In this document: positions 1 through 8,436 of the stretch, in pieces
Layout of the letters: each line of letters opens with the position of its first letter
Numbering within the stretch: the stretch's first letter is position 1
DNA from: SICV01 sp038045265
GTDB taxonomy: Archaea > Nanobdellota > Nanobdellia > Pacearchaeales > GW2011-AR1
Direction of reading: 5' to 3'
Assembly: GCA_038045265.1 (NCBI GenBank)
Contig: JBBSYL010000036.1
Span: 1-57,328, forward strand
Length of the DNA: 57,328 bases
Notes under the pieces: generated by a model
The model's database searches: none
What the model was told of the DNA's origin: nothing
Seen by the model: only the letters and a program-made list of their open reading frames with translations
Translations under genes and position numbers: made by a program

Positions 1-100
1 AAATTAGATAATAAATATTATTGATGAGCATTTACTCGGAAAAGCTCATCTACTGCACATAAAGCTAATCTTTATAAACCATTTTATACAACCCCTTAAT

Positions 101-217
101 ATGAAAAGATCAAGCAGGCGCTGGAAAAAGAAAGGACAGATGAGATGGAAGTGGCAGAGAAAGAGAATTAAGAAGGAAAAACGTAGAAGAAGAATGCATA
201 GAGCAAGATCCGCCTAA
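101..217 (+). CDS. rpl41e: Ribosomal protein eL41, possibly N-terminally extended
   Basis: A very basic 38-residue peptide. The part from the internal ATG at 140 is exactly 25 residues, rich in Arg/Lys/Trp (MRWKWQRKRIKKEKRRRRMH), and matches the size and composition of archaeal eL41, which sits at the ribosomal subunit interface. A TATA box TTTATAAA at 71-78 lies 30 nt before the ATG at 101, the spacing seen at other genes here, so a leaderless transcript would start at 101 and add 13 residues (MKRSSRRWKKKGQ). The family assignment rests on a short biased sequence. The start choice is inference. Confidence 0.7.
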   Translation: MKRSSRRWKKKGQMRWKWQRKRIKKEKRRRRMHRARSA

Positions 218-274
218 ATTTTACTATCTCGTCTTAAATATTTCTATGATTCATGCATCAAATAAAAGCACATT

Positions 275-309
275 AAAGATTTGTTGCGTAGCACACAAAT
301 CTTTATAAA
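275..309 (+). promoter_or_regulatory. Inverted repeat overlapping the rfcS TATA box
   Basis: AAAGATTTGT at 275-284 is the exact reverse complement of ACAAATCTTT at 295-304. An inner TGC/GCA can extend the pairing. The right arm runs into TTTATAAA at 302-309, the TATA box 29 nt before the rfcS start codon. Binding to the repeat would compete with TBP, so an operator is plausible. A stem at the 3' end of the eL41 transcript is an alternative. Confidence 0.5.
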
Positions 310-330
310 AACATATCTCAAAACATACTT

Positions 331-1299
331 ATGAGCCAGAGCGAAATCTGGACAGAGAAATATCGTCCTACAAAATTTGAAGAGGTGGTTGGCCAGTCTG
401 AGATAGTTAAACGTGTAAGTTCTCTTGTACAAGCCCTAAACATTCCACATCTTCTTTTTGCTGGTCCTGCTGGAACTGGAAAGTCAACCCTTGCTCTAGC
501 AATAGTAAAATCTCTGTTTGGTGAAAAATGGAGAGAGAATTACCTAGAACTAAACGCCTCAGATGAAAGAGGAATAGATGTAGTAAGACAAAAAGTAAAG
601 GACTTTGCAAGAACAAAAGCCCTTGAAAACATCCCATTCAAAGTTATTTTCCTAGATGAAGCAGATGCATTAACGAGAGAGGCCCAGCAGGCACTAAGAA
701 GGACAATGGAGAATTTCACAAATACTTGCAGATTCATAATGTCCTGCAATTACTCTTCAAACATCATAGACCCTATACAATCAAGATGTGTTACCTTTAG
801 ATTCAAACTTCTTGAAAAGAAAGATATAGCCGAAATAATAAAGAAAATAGCAGATAATGAAAAATTAAGAGTTTCGACAGATGCATTCGAAACAATTTAT
901 GAAGCAAGCGAAGGAGATTGCAGACGCGCCATTAACCTATTGCAAGCAACCGCCTCTGTTTCTCCAGACATTACTACTGAAATGGTAAATATGATTGCTT
1001 CTTCAGCAAAACCAAAGGGTGTAAGAATAGCTCTTGATTACGCCTTAGCAGGAGATTTCGTAAATGCAAGGGATAAATTGCTTGAAACAATGCTCAAAGA
1101 CAGCATAGCTGGCACAGATGTAATAAAAATAATTCAAAAAGAGATTTGGAATCTTGAAATAGAACCAGAAATTAAAGTCAAACTTACAGAAAAGACAGGC
1201 GAAATAGAATTCAGAATGACAGAAGGTGCAGATGAATTTGTTCAACTTCAATCAATGCTTGCTTCCTTTGTCTTAGCAGGCCAAGGAAAAGCAACTTAA
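331..1299 (+). CDS. rfcS: Replication factor C small subunit
   Basis: Clamp-loader AAA+ ATPase that, with RfcL, opens and loads the PCNA ring at primer-template junctions. The 322-residue length is usual for archaeal RfcS. Seen: EKYRPTKFEEVVGQ near residue 10, Walker A GPAGTGKST near 45-53, Walker B VIFLDEAD near 108-115 and the SRC sensor/Arg-finger motif QSRCVTFRF near 150. The C-terminal part is the helical collar region. The next gene, rfcL, begins 2 nt after the stop, so the two loader subunits form an operon. No intein interrupts the P-loop, unlike several archaeal rfc genes. The start fits a leaderless TATA at 302. Confidence 0.96.
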   Translation: MSQSEIWTEKYRPTKFEEVVGQSEIVKRVSSLVQALNIPHLLFAGPAGTGKSTLALAIVKSLFGEKWRENYLELNASDERGIDVVRQKVKDFARTKALENIPFKVIFLDEADALTREAQQALRRTMENFTNTCRFIMSCNYSSNIIDPIQSRCVTFRFKLLEKKDIAEIIKKIADNEKLRVSTDAFETIYEASEGDCRRAINLLQATASVSPDITTEMVNMIASSAKPKGVRIALDYALAGDFVNARDKLLETMLKDSIAGTDVIKIIQKEIWNLEIEPEIKVKLTEKTGEIEFRMTEGADEFVQLQSMLASFVLAGQGKAT

Positions 1300-1301
1300 A
1301 A

Positions 1302-2471
1302 ATGAACATAAACTTCGTTGAAAAATATAGGGCAAAATCATACATCGACTTTGTAGGGCAGGAAAAAGCAATCCAAGAAATAAAACAATTTCTCTCTGAA
1401 TTTCCAAAAAAGAAAGGCCTTATCATCCATGGTCCTGCTGGAACTGGAAAAACTTCATTGGTAATTGCGGCGGCTAAAGAAAATCATCTTGATATTCTAG
1501 AGTTAAATTCTTCAGATTTAAGAAACAAGCAAAAATTAGAATTAACATTAAAACCCGCAGCACAACAAGCAAGTCTTTTCAAAAAAGGAAAGATAATTTT
1601 AATGGATGAAGTTGACGGCGTGACTGGTACAGATATCGGCGGTATTGCTGAATTAGTAAGAGTTCTAGATTTAACAGCGCACCCCATAATAATGACCTGT
1701 AATGATGTCTGGCAGACAAAATTGGCGCCAATACGCTCCATGTGCAAAAGAATAGAAATGAAACCATTAACAATTTTAACAATAAAAGACGTTCTACAGA
1801 AAATAGCTGAAAAAGAAGGGATAAAAAGAGATTCTCTATTCTACCACCAGCTTGCAATAAAATCGCAGGGAGACTTGCGTGCCGCCCTAAACGATTTGCA
1901 TTCATACGCACATTTAGAATCCCTCCCAGTAGACACTACTGAAAAAAGAGATGTTGAAGATAACATTTTCAATATATTAAAGCAATTATTCAAAGAAAGA
2001 AAAGATTTTCTTAATTTATTTGATTCTACCCGTCTTTCATTAGATGAAGTCCTTCTTTGGATTGAAGAAAATATTCCAAAAGAATATAAGAACGAATCAC
2101 TTGCAAAAGCATATCATGCATTGGGTAATGCAGATGTCTTCAGAGGTAGAATATACAAGAAACAATCTTGGCGCTTCTTATTATATCAAAATATTTTCCA
2201 ATCAGCAGGAATAAGTTATTCTAAATCCTCTCCATTGCAGGGGTTCACAAAATATGAGCCTCCAAAAAGAATTTTGAAAATATGGCAGTATAATCAAAAA
2301 ATGGAAAAAAAGAAAACAATTTCAAAAAAAGTGGCCCATGTTACACATACTTCCTCAAAAAGAATAATGAAAGATTTTCCTCTAATAAAATTAATAATAC
2401 AAAATTCACTAATTCAAAAACAGCTTCAGTTTAGCGACCAAGAGATGGATTATCTGAAAAATGGTGCTTGA
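1302..2471 (+). CDS. rfcL: Replication factor C large subunit
   Basis: Large subunit of the clamp loader, partner of RfcS encoded 2 nt upstream. Seen: NFVEKYRAKSYIDFVGQEKA at the N terminus, Walker A GPAGTGKTS near 44-52, Walker B IILMDEVDG near 98-106 and a sensor segment around IMTCNDVWQTK. At 389 residues it is shorter than many archaeal RfcL proteins, which are often 450-500. The C-terminal tail is Lys-rich, and I see no clear PCNA-interacting motif at its end. The shortening fits a streamlined genome. No separate promoter is visible, so co-transcription with rfcS is likely. Confidence 0.94.
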   Translation: MNINFVEKYRAKSYIDFVGQEKAIQEIKQFLSEFPKKKGLIIHGPAGTGKTSLVIAAAKENHLDILELNSSDLRNKQKLELTLKPAAQQASLFKKGKIILMDEVDGVTGTDIGGIAELVRVLDLTAHPIIMTCNDVWQTKLAPIRSMCKRIEMKPLTILTIKDVLQKIAEKEGIKRDSLFYHQLAIKSQGDLRAALNDLHSYAHLESLPVDTTEKRDVEDNIFNILKQLFKERKDFLNLFDSTRLSLDEVLLWIEENIPKEYKNESLAKAYHALGNADVFRGRIYKKQSWRFLLYQNIFQSAGISYSKSSPLQGFTKYEPPKRILKIWQYNQKMEKKKTISKKVAHVTHTSSKRIMKDFPLIKLIIQNSLIQKQLQFSDQEMDYLKNGA

Positions 2472-2530
2472 AACTCAATAGTATACGCAAACCACTTTGT
2501 TTAAATACTTCTTACAATTATTTATCCCAG

Positions 2531-2740
2531 ATGAAGCTGAAGAATATAAAAACAAGAGATGTGATTAAAATTCTTGAACAAAACGGCTTTAGAATTAACA
2601 GGCAGACTGGAACTCATTTGATAATGAGAAAAGATAACATAACCACAGTCGTTCCAACTCATAAGGATAGAATACCAATAGGGACATTAAAAAGCATAGA
2701 AAAGCAATCTGGTGTAAACTTTAGAGAAGCATTCTTGTAA
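2531..2740 (+). CDS. hicA: HicA/YcfA-like mRNA interferase toxin
   Basis: A 69-residue protein with the HicA signature: a short dsRBD-like fold, the TGTHLIMRK segment with the presumed catalytic His, then VVPTHKDRIPIGTLKSI. HicA family proteins cleave mRNA and are neutralised by HicB. The ATG at 2531 is preceded at about 29 nt by TTTAAATA, which argues against the longer reading frame opening at 2468 inside rfcL. Its 3' end overlaps the 3' end of the oppositely oriented HicB-like gene by 20 bp. Canonical hicAB genes are co-directional. Toxin activity is inferred from family only. Confidence 0.85.
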   Translation: MKLKNIKTRDVIKILEQNGFRINRQTGTHLIMRKDNITTVVPTHKDRIPIGTLKSIEKQSGVNFREAFL

Positions 2741-2957
2741 CCATTACAGGTTTCTCTTTTGACAGCAAAATCTTTTTTTCAGGAGCTTCTTCTAAAAGAA
2801 GCATTATTCCTTTCCTCAAATTACCAAGCGCTTCATCAATATTATCTCCAAAATCTGAAACGCCTAGCTCTATGCAGTCAGCTACAAAAACTCTCTTCCC
2901 ATCCAATTCTTCTTCGTGCAACTCAACTCCAATTGATAATCTCTCTTCCATAGCCAA
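2721..2957 (-). CDS. hicB: HicB-like antitoxin domain protein
   Basis: A 78-residue protein with the HicB partial RNase H-like fold: an N-terminal strand pair (LSIGVELHEEELDGKRVFV), then VADCIELGVSDFGDN followed by an amphipathic helix DEALGNLRKGIMLLLEE. This is the usual HicB pattern of CxE-hydrophobic-S-GDT-hEEA. No C-terminal DNA-binding domain is present, so autoregulation in the usual HicB way is not evident. It faces hicA tail to tail and overlaps it by 20 bp, so each gene needs its own promoter and the mRNAs are antisense at their 3' ends. Partner assignment is inferred from proximity. Confidence 0.78.
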   Translation of the reverse strand: MAMEERLSIGVELHEEELDGKRVFVADCIELGVSDFGDNIDEALGNLRKGIMLLLEEAPEKKILLSKEKPVMVTRMLL

Positions 2958-2985
2958 GTTAAAAACAACTTCTATTTAAAATTAA

Positions 2986-3606
2986 CTATTCAATCTCTCT
3001 AACTGCCTTCTCATAAAATTTATTAACTTTATACCAGTTTATAATATTAAAAAAAGCTTTAACATAATCTACTCTCCTATTCTGATAGTTTAAATAATAA
3101 GCATGTTCCCAGACATCTAACCCAAGAATTGGAATATCTCCACTCATATAAGGTGAATCTTGATTTGCCGTCGAATATATCTCTAGTTCTCCATTTGAAG
3201 TCATAACCAACCACGCCCACCCACTACCAAATCTTGTCAAAGCAGCATTAGCGAACTGTGTCATAAATTCATTATAACTTCCAAATTTTTTTATTATGGC
3301 TTTTAATATGCCTCCTTCACACTCCTTCTTTTCAGGCCCCAATATTTCCCAGAACAAAGAATGATTCGCGTGTCCTCCTCCATGATTCCTTACTGTAGCC
3401 CTTATCTCTTCTGGAATAGAATTAATATTAATTAATAATTCTTCAATTTTCTTGCCTTGTAAATCCTTATACTTGCTTAATGCTTCATTTAATTTATCAA
3501 CATATGCCTGATGATGCTTAGTATGGTGTATTTCCATCGTCCTTGAGTCTATTATCGGCTCAAAAGCGTCATAGACATAAGGCAGTGCAGGCAGAGTAAA
3601 CGTCAT
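2986..3606 (-). CDS. sod: Superoxide dismutase, Fe/Mn family
   Basis: Dismutes superoxide to oxygen and hydrogen peroxide in the cytoplasm. The start at 3606 gives MTFTLPALPYVYDAFEPIID, the classic N terminus; the frame upstream of it is unrelated. At about 206 residues it has normal length. Metal-ligand regions are visible: MEIHHTKHH near residues 25-32, GGGHANHSLFW near 77, and DVWEHAYYLNYQNRR near 170 supplying Asp and His. The NQDSPY segment before the third ligand region is typical of Mn or cambialistic enzymes, but metal use cannot be fixed from sequence alone. It implies at least transient oxygen exposure. It is divergent from the HAD-like gene. Confidence 0.96.
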   Translation of the reverse strand: MTFTLPALPYVYDAFEPIIDSRTMEIHHTKHHQAYVDKLNEALSKYKDLQGKKIEELLININSIPEEIRATVRNHGGGHANHSLFWEILGPEKKECEGGILKAIIKKFGSYNEFMTQFANAALTRFGSGWAWLVMTSNGELEIYSTANQDSPYMSGDIPILGLDVWEHAYYLNYQNRRVDYVKAFFNIINWYKVNKFYEKAVREIE

Positions 3607-3656
3607 CAGTTCTGCAGAATCTAAAATTATATAAACATTTCGTAAGGAAAAGACTA

Positions 3657-4070
3657 ATGATAAATGGATTAATATTTGACTGGGAAACTGGATTAAGAGC
3701 ACATTATGAGACCGATAGGGAACAAGTGGAAGAAACACTTTTAACTTTAGGAATAAAAAGATATAAATTAGGTTTAATTGCCGAAGGAGTAGATGTATCA
3801 TGCTTCTCAAAAATGTTAAGAACAAGCAGATTGGGCGGATATTTTGATACAGTGGTACTTTCAAGATCAAAAATGCTAGAAAATTATCGTAATTGCATAG
3901 AAAGTATGAAAACTACACCCCAATCTACTTTATTCATAGGTAACACAGAACAATGTACGAGGGCAAAATCTTTTGGAATACAAACTTTTGTATCAAACGG
4001 AAAATTAATAGTACCAGACTTAGAAAATCTCACATCACTTTCGCTAGAAGAAATTATGTTAGTAAGCTAA
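3657..4070 (+). CDS. HAD-superfamily-like protein with degenerate motifs
   Basis: A 137-residue protein resembling a shrunken HAD phosphatase. LIFDWETG sits where DxDGT normally is, retaining the first Asp but not the second. LFIGNTEQCTRAKSFGIQTF occupies the position of the acidic motif IV and the following Rossmann strand (usually GDxxxD..A...G). Loss of the second Asp and of the motif IV acidic pair suggests weak or no phosphatase activity. There is little cap domain. The ATG lies about 29 nt after a TATATAAA-like box. It stops 1 nt before the stop of the convergent OB-fold gene. Function unknown. Confidence 0.6.
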   Translation: MINGLIFDWETGLRAHYETDREQVEETLLTLGIKRYKLGLIAEGVDVSCFSKMLRTSRLGGYFDTVVLSRSKMLENYRNCIESMKTTPQSTLFIGNTEQCTRAKSFGIQTFVSNGKLIVPDLENLTSLSLEEIMLVS

Positions 4071-4421
4071 TCAGAAGGCAACTTCTTCTTCAACAACTTT
4101 CGCCTTTTTGCTATTAGCATGTGAATCTGCCTTTCCATCAACAACTTCCATCTTGCCAAATTTTCCAGGAGTCAGTTGCTTCACTCCATTAAATTCAGAA
4201 ACATACCCATTAATTATCCTTATCTTATCTCCTACATTAATTTTATCTATATCGTCATTCCACAAGGTGAGTGTTATCTCTCCACTTGAATCAAAAACTA
4301 CTGCATTACACACTCTCAAATCTTTTCCATACTTATTAAAAGTTCTAATATTATCCTTACTCTTAACCCCAAGTTCAATATCAACTTTGCCCTGACCTGA
4401 TTGTAAATCCTTAACTTCCAT
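4071..4421 (-). CDS. Single OB-fold nucleic-acid-binding protein (SSB/RPA-like)
   Basis: A 116-residue protein with one OB fold of about 90 residues, followed by a short charged tail ending KKAKVVEEEVAF. The strand pattern RVCNAVVFDSSGEITLTLWNDD, then INVGDKIRIINGYVSEFNGVKQLTPG, is typical of archaeal RPA/SSB-type domains that bind single-stranded DNA. An acidic C-terminal tail resembles those of bacterial-type SSBs that recruit partners. Its start lies 4 nt after the stop of the DsbA-like gene on the same strand, so the two are probably co-transcribed. Whether it is the main SSB of this organism cannot be told. Confidence 0.82.
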   Translation of the reverse strand: MEVKDLQSGQGKVDIELGVKSKDNIRTFNKYGKDLRVCNAVVFDSSGEITLTLWNDDIDKINVGDKIRIINGYVSEFNGVKQLTPGKFGKMEVVDGKADSHANSKKAKVVEEEVAF

Positions 4422-4425
4422 TATT

Positions 4426-5379
4426 TTAACCGTTTAATTCCTGCTCGATGATTTGCTGGAAAACTGAAAATGGTTGAGCTCCAGAAACACTTACTCCGTT
4501 AATGAAGAATCCTGGTGTCCCCTGTACTCCAACAGCACTTCCGTCTTGCATATCACTATTAACCTCATCCAAATACTTGTTAGAATCAAGACATGAATCT
4601 ATATTATATCCAAGTTCCTTCGCCCATTTCTTCATATTATCTATTGAAAGTGAGGCTTGATTTTCAAACAACTTATCGTGGTATTTGTAATATCCAGAAT
4701 CTCCTCCAAGTTCATGTACACACTCACTTGCAATAGCCGCAGGAGTTGCCATTGGGTGAAAATCAAGAGGATAATCTCTATAAATTAACTTAACTTTTCC
4801 AGTGTCAATATACTGCTCTTTTATCAAAGGCAATGTTTGACTCCAGAATCTCTCACAATAAGGACACTGATAATCTGAAAATTCAATGATTGTGACAGGC
4901 GCATCAGGGCTTCCAAGAACAGCATCATCATCTTCACTTACCTCATATCTCTGATTTTCTGCACCTCCAAACCCAGAATCAACAGGAGCAGAACCTGCAC
5001 TAGCCAAAGGAATAGGATCCGTAATCAGATACTCCCCATCTAATGTAACCAAAACAGGTATATCTTCGCCATTATAACTAACAACTGCATTGTATAAACT
5101 TCCTTGTCTTTCAATACTCTTCAGCACTGCTTCTCCCTGACCTTGTGAATTAACAAAATCTACAAGTTTCTGTCCTGCTTCCTGAGAACTCACAGACTCG
5201 CCACTTCCTCCAACATTACCGAATATTAAAATCAATAGAATAAATACTGTTAACGTAACAGCATAGGTAGAATAAATATTATTTCTCAAAGAATGTATAA
5301 ATTTTCCTATAGGAATTTCAATAACGTCGCTTTTATTGGGAGAATCCTTAGACTCCTTTGCCTCTCCTTTTTTAATCAT
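4426..5379 (-). CDS. Membrane-anchored DsbA-like thiol:disulfide oxidoreductase
   Basis: A 317-residue protein. Residues 1-35 are cytoplasmic, one transmembrane helix lies near 38-55 (YAVTLTVFILLILIFG), a low-complexity Ser/Gly linker follows, and a DsbA/thioredoxin_4-type domain spans about 150-317. The active site is CPYC in FSDYQCPYCERFW near residue 172. The cis-Pro loop is GVQGTPGFFING near 285. It presumably introduces or shuffles disulfides outside the membrane. Secreted Cys-containing proteins elsewhere in the window are possible clients, by inference. A TATA-like TTTTTAAAT lies about 29 nt upstream of the start. Confidence 0.92.
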   Translation of the reverse strand: MIKKGEAKESKDSPNKSDVIEIPIGKFIHSLRNNIYSTYAVTLTVFILLILIFGNVGGSGESVSSQEAGQKLVDFVNSQGQGEAVLKSIERQGSLYNAVVSYNGEDIPVLVTLDGEYLITDPIPLASAGSAPVDSGFGGAENQRYEVSEDDDAVLGSPDAPVTIIEFSDYQCPYCERFWSQTLPLIKEQYIDTGKVKLIYRDYPLDFHPMATPAAIASECVHELGGDSGYYKYHDKLFENQASLSIDNMKKWAKELGYNIDSCLDSNKYLDEVNSDMQDGSAVGVQGTPGFFINGVSVSGAQPFSVFQQIIEQELNG

Positions 5380-5471
5380 AAAGTTCTATATCCAACCCAT
5401 TTAAAAATGTTTTGAAAAACATTTTTACTTCTTATAACAACCTTTAATAAATCTCCTGTCCATTATTAGCA

Positions 5472-8084
5472 ATGCCATACGACATCATAATAGGCCGAGA
5501 CACAACAGACAAAGCAAAATTTGGTGATAGGGGCTTAATTAACCTTGGAAGAGGATATGTAAAAATGGGTCTCAACTCCTCCCTATCTAATAACATAAAG
5601 ATGGATATTGCAAGAAGTCATGTAATTTTAGTTGCGGGCAAGCGTGGAAGCGGAAAGTGTCTTCATGAAGATACCTTAATAACTCTTGCAGATGGCTCAC
5701 AAATCCCAATAAAATACTTAGAAAATAATAAAGAAAAAATCATTTCTTTAAATGAACAACTAAAAATTGAACAATCAGAAAAGTCAGACTTCTTCTCAAG
5801 AATCACAAATAGATTATTTAAAATAAAATTAAGAAGCGGAAAAGAAATAAAACTCACTCCAGAACATCCCCTACTAACTATAAAGGGTTGGAAAGAAGCG
5901 CAATCTCTGACTATTGGAAGCAGGATAGCTACCCCTAGAAAGATTTGTTCTTTCGGAAATAAAGAAATGCCAGAACATGAAATAAAACTATTAGCTTATC
6001 TTATTGCAGAAGGGCATACTAAAAAAGTAGTTTTATTTTCAAATTCAGATGAAAAAATAGTTGAAGAGTTTAGAGAGTCTCTAAACAAATTTGATTCAAC
6101 ACTAAAATTAATAAAAGAAAAAGAAAATCATTACAGGATTTCTTCTCCAGAATGGGAAAATAAAGTTTTAGATAAATCAAAAATCCTATTTAATAAAGAA
6201 AATAGACGCTTTGATAATGGAAGTAAAATTATATTAGAAAAAAGAAGCATAAGAAAATTAATAGAAAGAGAAGAATTATTTAATTTACTGGCACCTCAAA
6301 AATATTTATCTCAGAATATTATGCAATTAAATAAAAAACATCTATCAATATTTTTAAATAGATTATTCAGCTGTGATGGAAGCATATACAAATCAAGTAA
6401 TTATTGGCAAATATCTTATTCTTCCTCTTCAAATAAAATGATAAGACAAGTTCAAAATCTACTATTGAGATTTGGCATATTATCTAAATTAAGAGATAAA
6501 AATATAAACTTAAATGGAAAACAATTCAAAGCGTATGAATTAGTAATTAATTCTCCTAATGCTCTTAAATTTATATACGAAATTGGATTTTTCGGAGTGA
6601 AAGAAGAAAAACAGAAAGTAGCAGAAAAAGAAATCTTATCGAAAAATCAAAATCCTAATATTGATACCATACCTCAAGACATTTGGGAATTGTACAAACC
6701 AAAGAATTGGACAGAAATAGGCAGACAATTAGGATACTCTCATCCGAAAGCAATGAGGGAAAGAATACATTATTCCCCGTCAAGACAAACCCTTATGCAA
6801 ATAGCTCAAGTCGAACAAAGCAATCCTTTAATGCTATTAGCACAATCAGATATTTTTTGGGATGAAATTATATCTATAGAACTACTTGAAGGAGAATTCA
6901 CAGTATATGACATTTGTGTCCCAACTAATCATAATTTTGTTGCTAATGACATAATAGTACATAACAGCTACACACTTGGCGTAATTGCAGAAGAATTATC
7001 AAATCTTCCTTCAGAAACTGCAAAAAACATCTCTTCTTTAATATTTGACACAATGGGAATTTTTTGGACAATGAAATATAAAAACCAGAAAGATGCTGAA
7101 TTGCTCGATGAATGGAATCTTGAATCAAAAGAACTACCAGTAAGAATATTCATCCCATACGGAAAAGCCGAAGATTATCTAAATAAAAGCATCCCATTTG
7201 ACGAAACCTTTGCCTTGAAAGCATCTGAACTAACTTCTGAAGATTGGATTTCCCTATTTAATCTAAAAATAACAAGCCTTGAAGGAGTATTAATAGAAAA
7301 TGTTATCAGTAATTTAGCTGGAACAAATTACACCATAAAACAGGTAATTGAACAAATAAGAACAAATCATTCTGCACATGAAGACACCAAAAAAATAGTT
7401 TCTGCATTATTTGAGGCAACGCAAACTTGGGGAATATTTTCCCTTGACGAAAATGGAACTGAAATAAACAATCTCGTGTCTGCGGGAGTCACAACAGTCA
7501 TAGATGTCTCTGTATACAGTTCTGTCTCATCTTTTAATATTAGAGCATTAGTTTTATCATTAATAACAAAAAAATTATTCAAAACACGTATGGATGCAAG
7601 AAAAAAAGAGGAATTAATTTCATTGCAGCATGGTCAGGATTATCTGTCTTATTCAACAGAAAGAGAAAACCCCTTGGTTTGGATATTTATAGATGAGGCG
7701 CATGAATTTCTTCCAAAAGAAGGAAGCACTCCAGCCACAGAAGCGTTAGTACAATTATTAAGAGAAGGGCGCCAACCGGGAATTTCCTTAGTTCTAGCCA
7801 CCCAACAACCTGGACAAATTCATCATGACGCAATTTCTCAATCAGATATAGTAATAAGCCATAGAGTTACAAGCAAATCAGACCTGGAAGCATTAAATGC
7901 AATAATGCAATCATATGTTTTAGATAGCATTAAACATCAAATGGACGATCTTCCAAGTTTGAAAGGTTCTGCAATAATTCTTGATGACAACTCAGAAAGA
8001 ATCTACCCAGCAAGAATACGCCCTAGATTCACCTGGCACGGCGGAGAAGCACCAACCGCAGTTAAAGGAGATATTAGTTTGTAA
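5472..8084 (+). CDS. HerA-like FtsK-superfamily ATPase, split by an intein
   Basis: An 870-residue precursor. The two exteins join to an ATPase of about 434 residues. The P-loop is VAGKRGSGK, the last residue before the intein, and continues as SYTLGVIAEE after it. Walker B is LVWIFIDEAHEFLP near residue 735, followed by the sensor-like VLATQQPGQIHHDAISQSDIVI. HerA proteins translocate DNA and act with NurA and Mre11/Rad50 in end resection. No NurA or Rad50 gene is adjacent, so this may be a HerA paralogue. The intein must splice out for ATP binding. TATA (TTTAATAAA) spacing supports the start. Confidence 0.9.
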   Translation: MPYDIIIGRDTTDKAKFGDRGLINLGRGYVKMGLNSSLSNNIKMDIARSHVILVAGKRGSGKCLHEDTLITLADGSQIPIKYLENNKEKIISLNEQLKIEQSEKSDFFSRITNRLFKIKLRSGKEIKLTPEHPLLTIKGWKEAQSLTIGSRIATPRKICSFGNKEMPEHEIKLLAYLIAEGHTKKVVLFSNSDEKIVEEFRESLNKFDSTLKLIKEKENHYRISSPEWENKVLDKSKILFNKENRRFDNGSKIILEKRSIRKLIEREELFNLLAPQKYLSQNIMQLNKKHLSIFLNRLFSCDGSIYKSSNYWQISYSSSSNKMIRQVQNLLLRFGILSKLRDKNINLNGKQFKAYELVINSPNALKFIYEIGFFGVKEEKQKVAEKEILSKNQNPNIDTIPQDIWELYKPKNWTEIGRQLGYSHPKAMRERIHYSPSRQTLMQIAQVEQSNPLMLLAQSDIFWDEIISIELLEGEFTVYDICVPTNHNFVANDIIVHNSYTLGVIAEELSNLPSETAKNISSLIFDTMGIFWTMKYKNQKDAELLDEWNLESKELPVRIFIPYGKAEDYLNKSIPFDETFALKASELTSEDWISLFNLKITSLEGVLIENVISNLAGTNYTIKQVIEQIRTNHSAHEDTKKIVSALFEATQTWGIFSLDENGTEINNLVSAGVTTVIDVSVYSSVSSFNIRALVLSLITKKLFKTRMDARKKEELISLQHGQDYLSYSTERENPLVWIFIDEAHEFLPKEGSTPATEALVQLLREGRQPGISLVLATQQPGQIHHDAISQSDIVISHRVTSKSDLEALNAIMQSYVLDSIKHQMDDLPSLKGSAIILDDNSERIYPARIRPRFTWHGGEAPTAVKGDISL
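5658..6965 (+). other. LAGLIDADG intein inserted at the P-loop GK/S junction
   Basis: A 436-residue in-frame insertion. It begins with Cys (CLHEDTLITLADGSQIPI, intein block A) and ends with VHN followed by extein Ser, the canonical His-Asn/Ser splice junction. Block B is around LTPEHPLLT, and block F resembles FTVYDICVPTNHNFVANDII. Between them are two LAGLIDADG-like helices, LLAYLIAEGH near residue 112 of the intein and FLNRLFSCDGSI near 230, so the homing endonuclease looks intact. Splicing is predicted to use N-terminal Cys and +1 Ser. The insertion point interrupts the most conserved residues of the ATPase, a common place for inteins. Confidence 0.95.
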
Positions 8085-8157
8085 CAAATCTTATTGTTTC
8101 ATATATCCAATCCATTTCTTCCCTATGCTCATTAGTCAACTCATCAAAAATTTTATA

Positions 8158-8388
8158 TTAATTAATAGTAGTTTGAGCACTAATAAAATCTCTTGCCCTG
8201 AACTGGGAGCGAACAACAGCCATAACGAGATAGCTAAAATTTCCTTCCCTATCTGGAGTCAAATTTCTTAAATAACTTTCAGATAGCTCAGCAACTCCAG
8301 AATATCTTTCAAGATTATCTGTAAGAAGAGATGCCTGCTCAGCCCTAAAAACTTCATCAACTATTCTCCGCAGCATATGTTTATCCAT
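8158..8388 (-). CDS. Small hypothetical protein, mostly helical
   Basis: A 76-residue protein, charged and predicted helical (RRIVDEVFRAEQASLLTDNL), not recognised. It is supported by a TATA-like TTTATACC/TATAAAAG element about 29 nt before the ATG and by occupying the gap between two convergent or tandem genes without overlap. No Cys pairs, membrane segment or nucleotide-binding motif is visible. Coding status is likely, function unknown. Confidence 0.6.
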   Translation of the reverse strand: MDKHMLRRIVDEVFRAEQASLLTDNLERYSGVAELSESYLRNLTPDREGNFSYLVMAVVRSQFRARDFISAQTTIN

Positions 8389-8436
8389 AAAAATTTCTAA
8401 TAAATCTGCTTTTATACCTTTCTAAAAAATGTTTAT

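Noticed and set aside
2468..2530. Longer HicA start inside the end of rfcL
   Set aside because: The extension is unlike HicA, and a TATA box lies within it at the right distance from the ATG at 2531.
3607..3870. 88-residue extension of superoxide dismutase
   Set aside because: It runs through the promoter region and the divergent gene; standard SOD starts at 3606.
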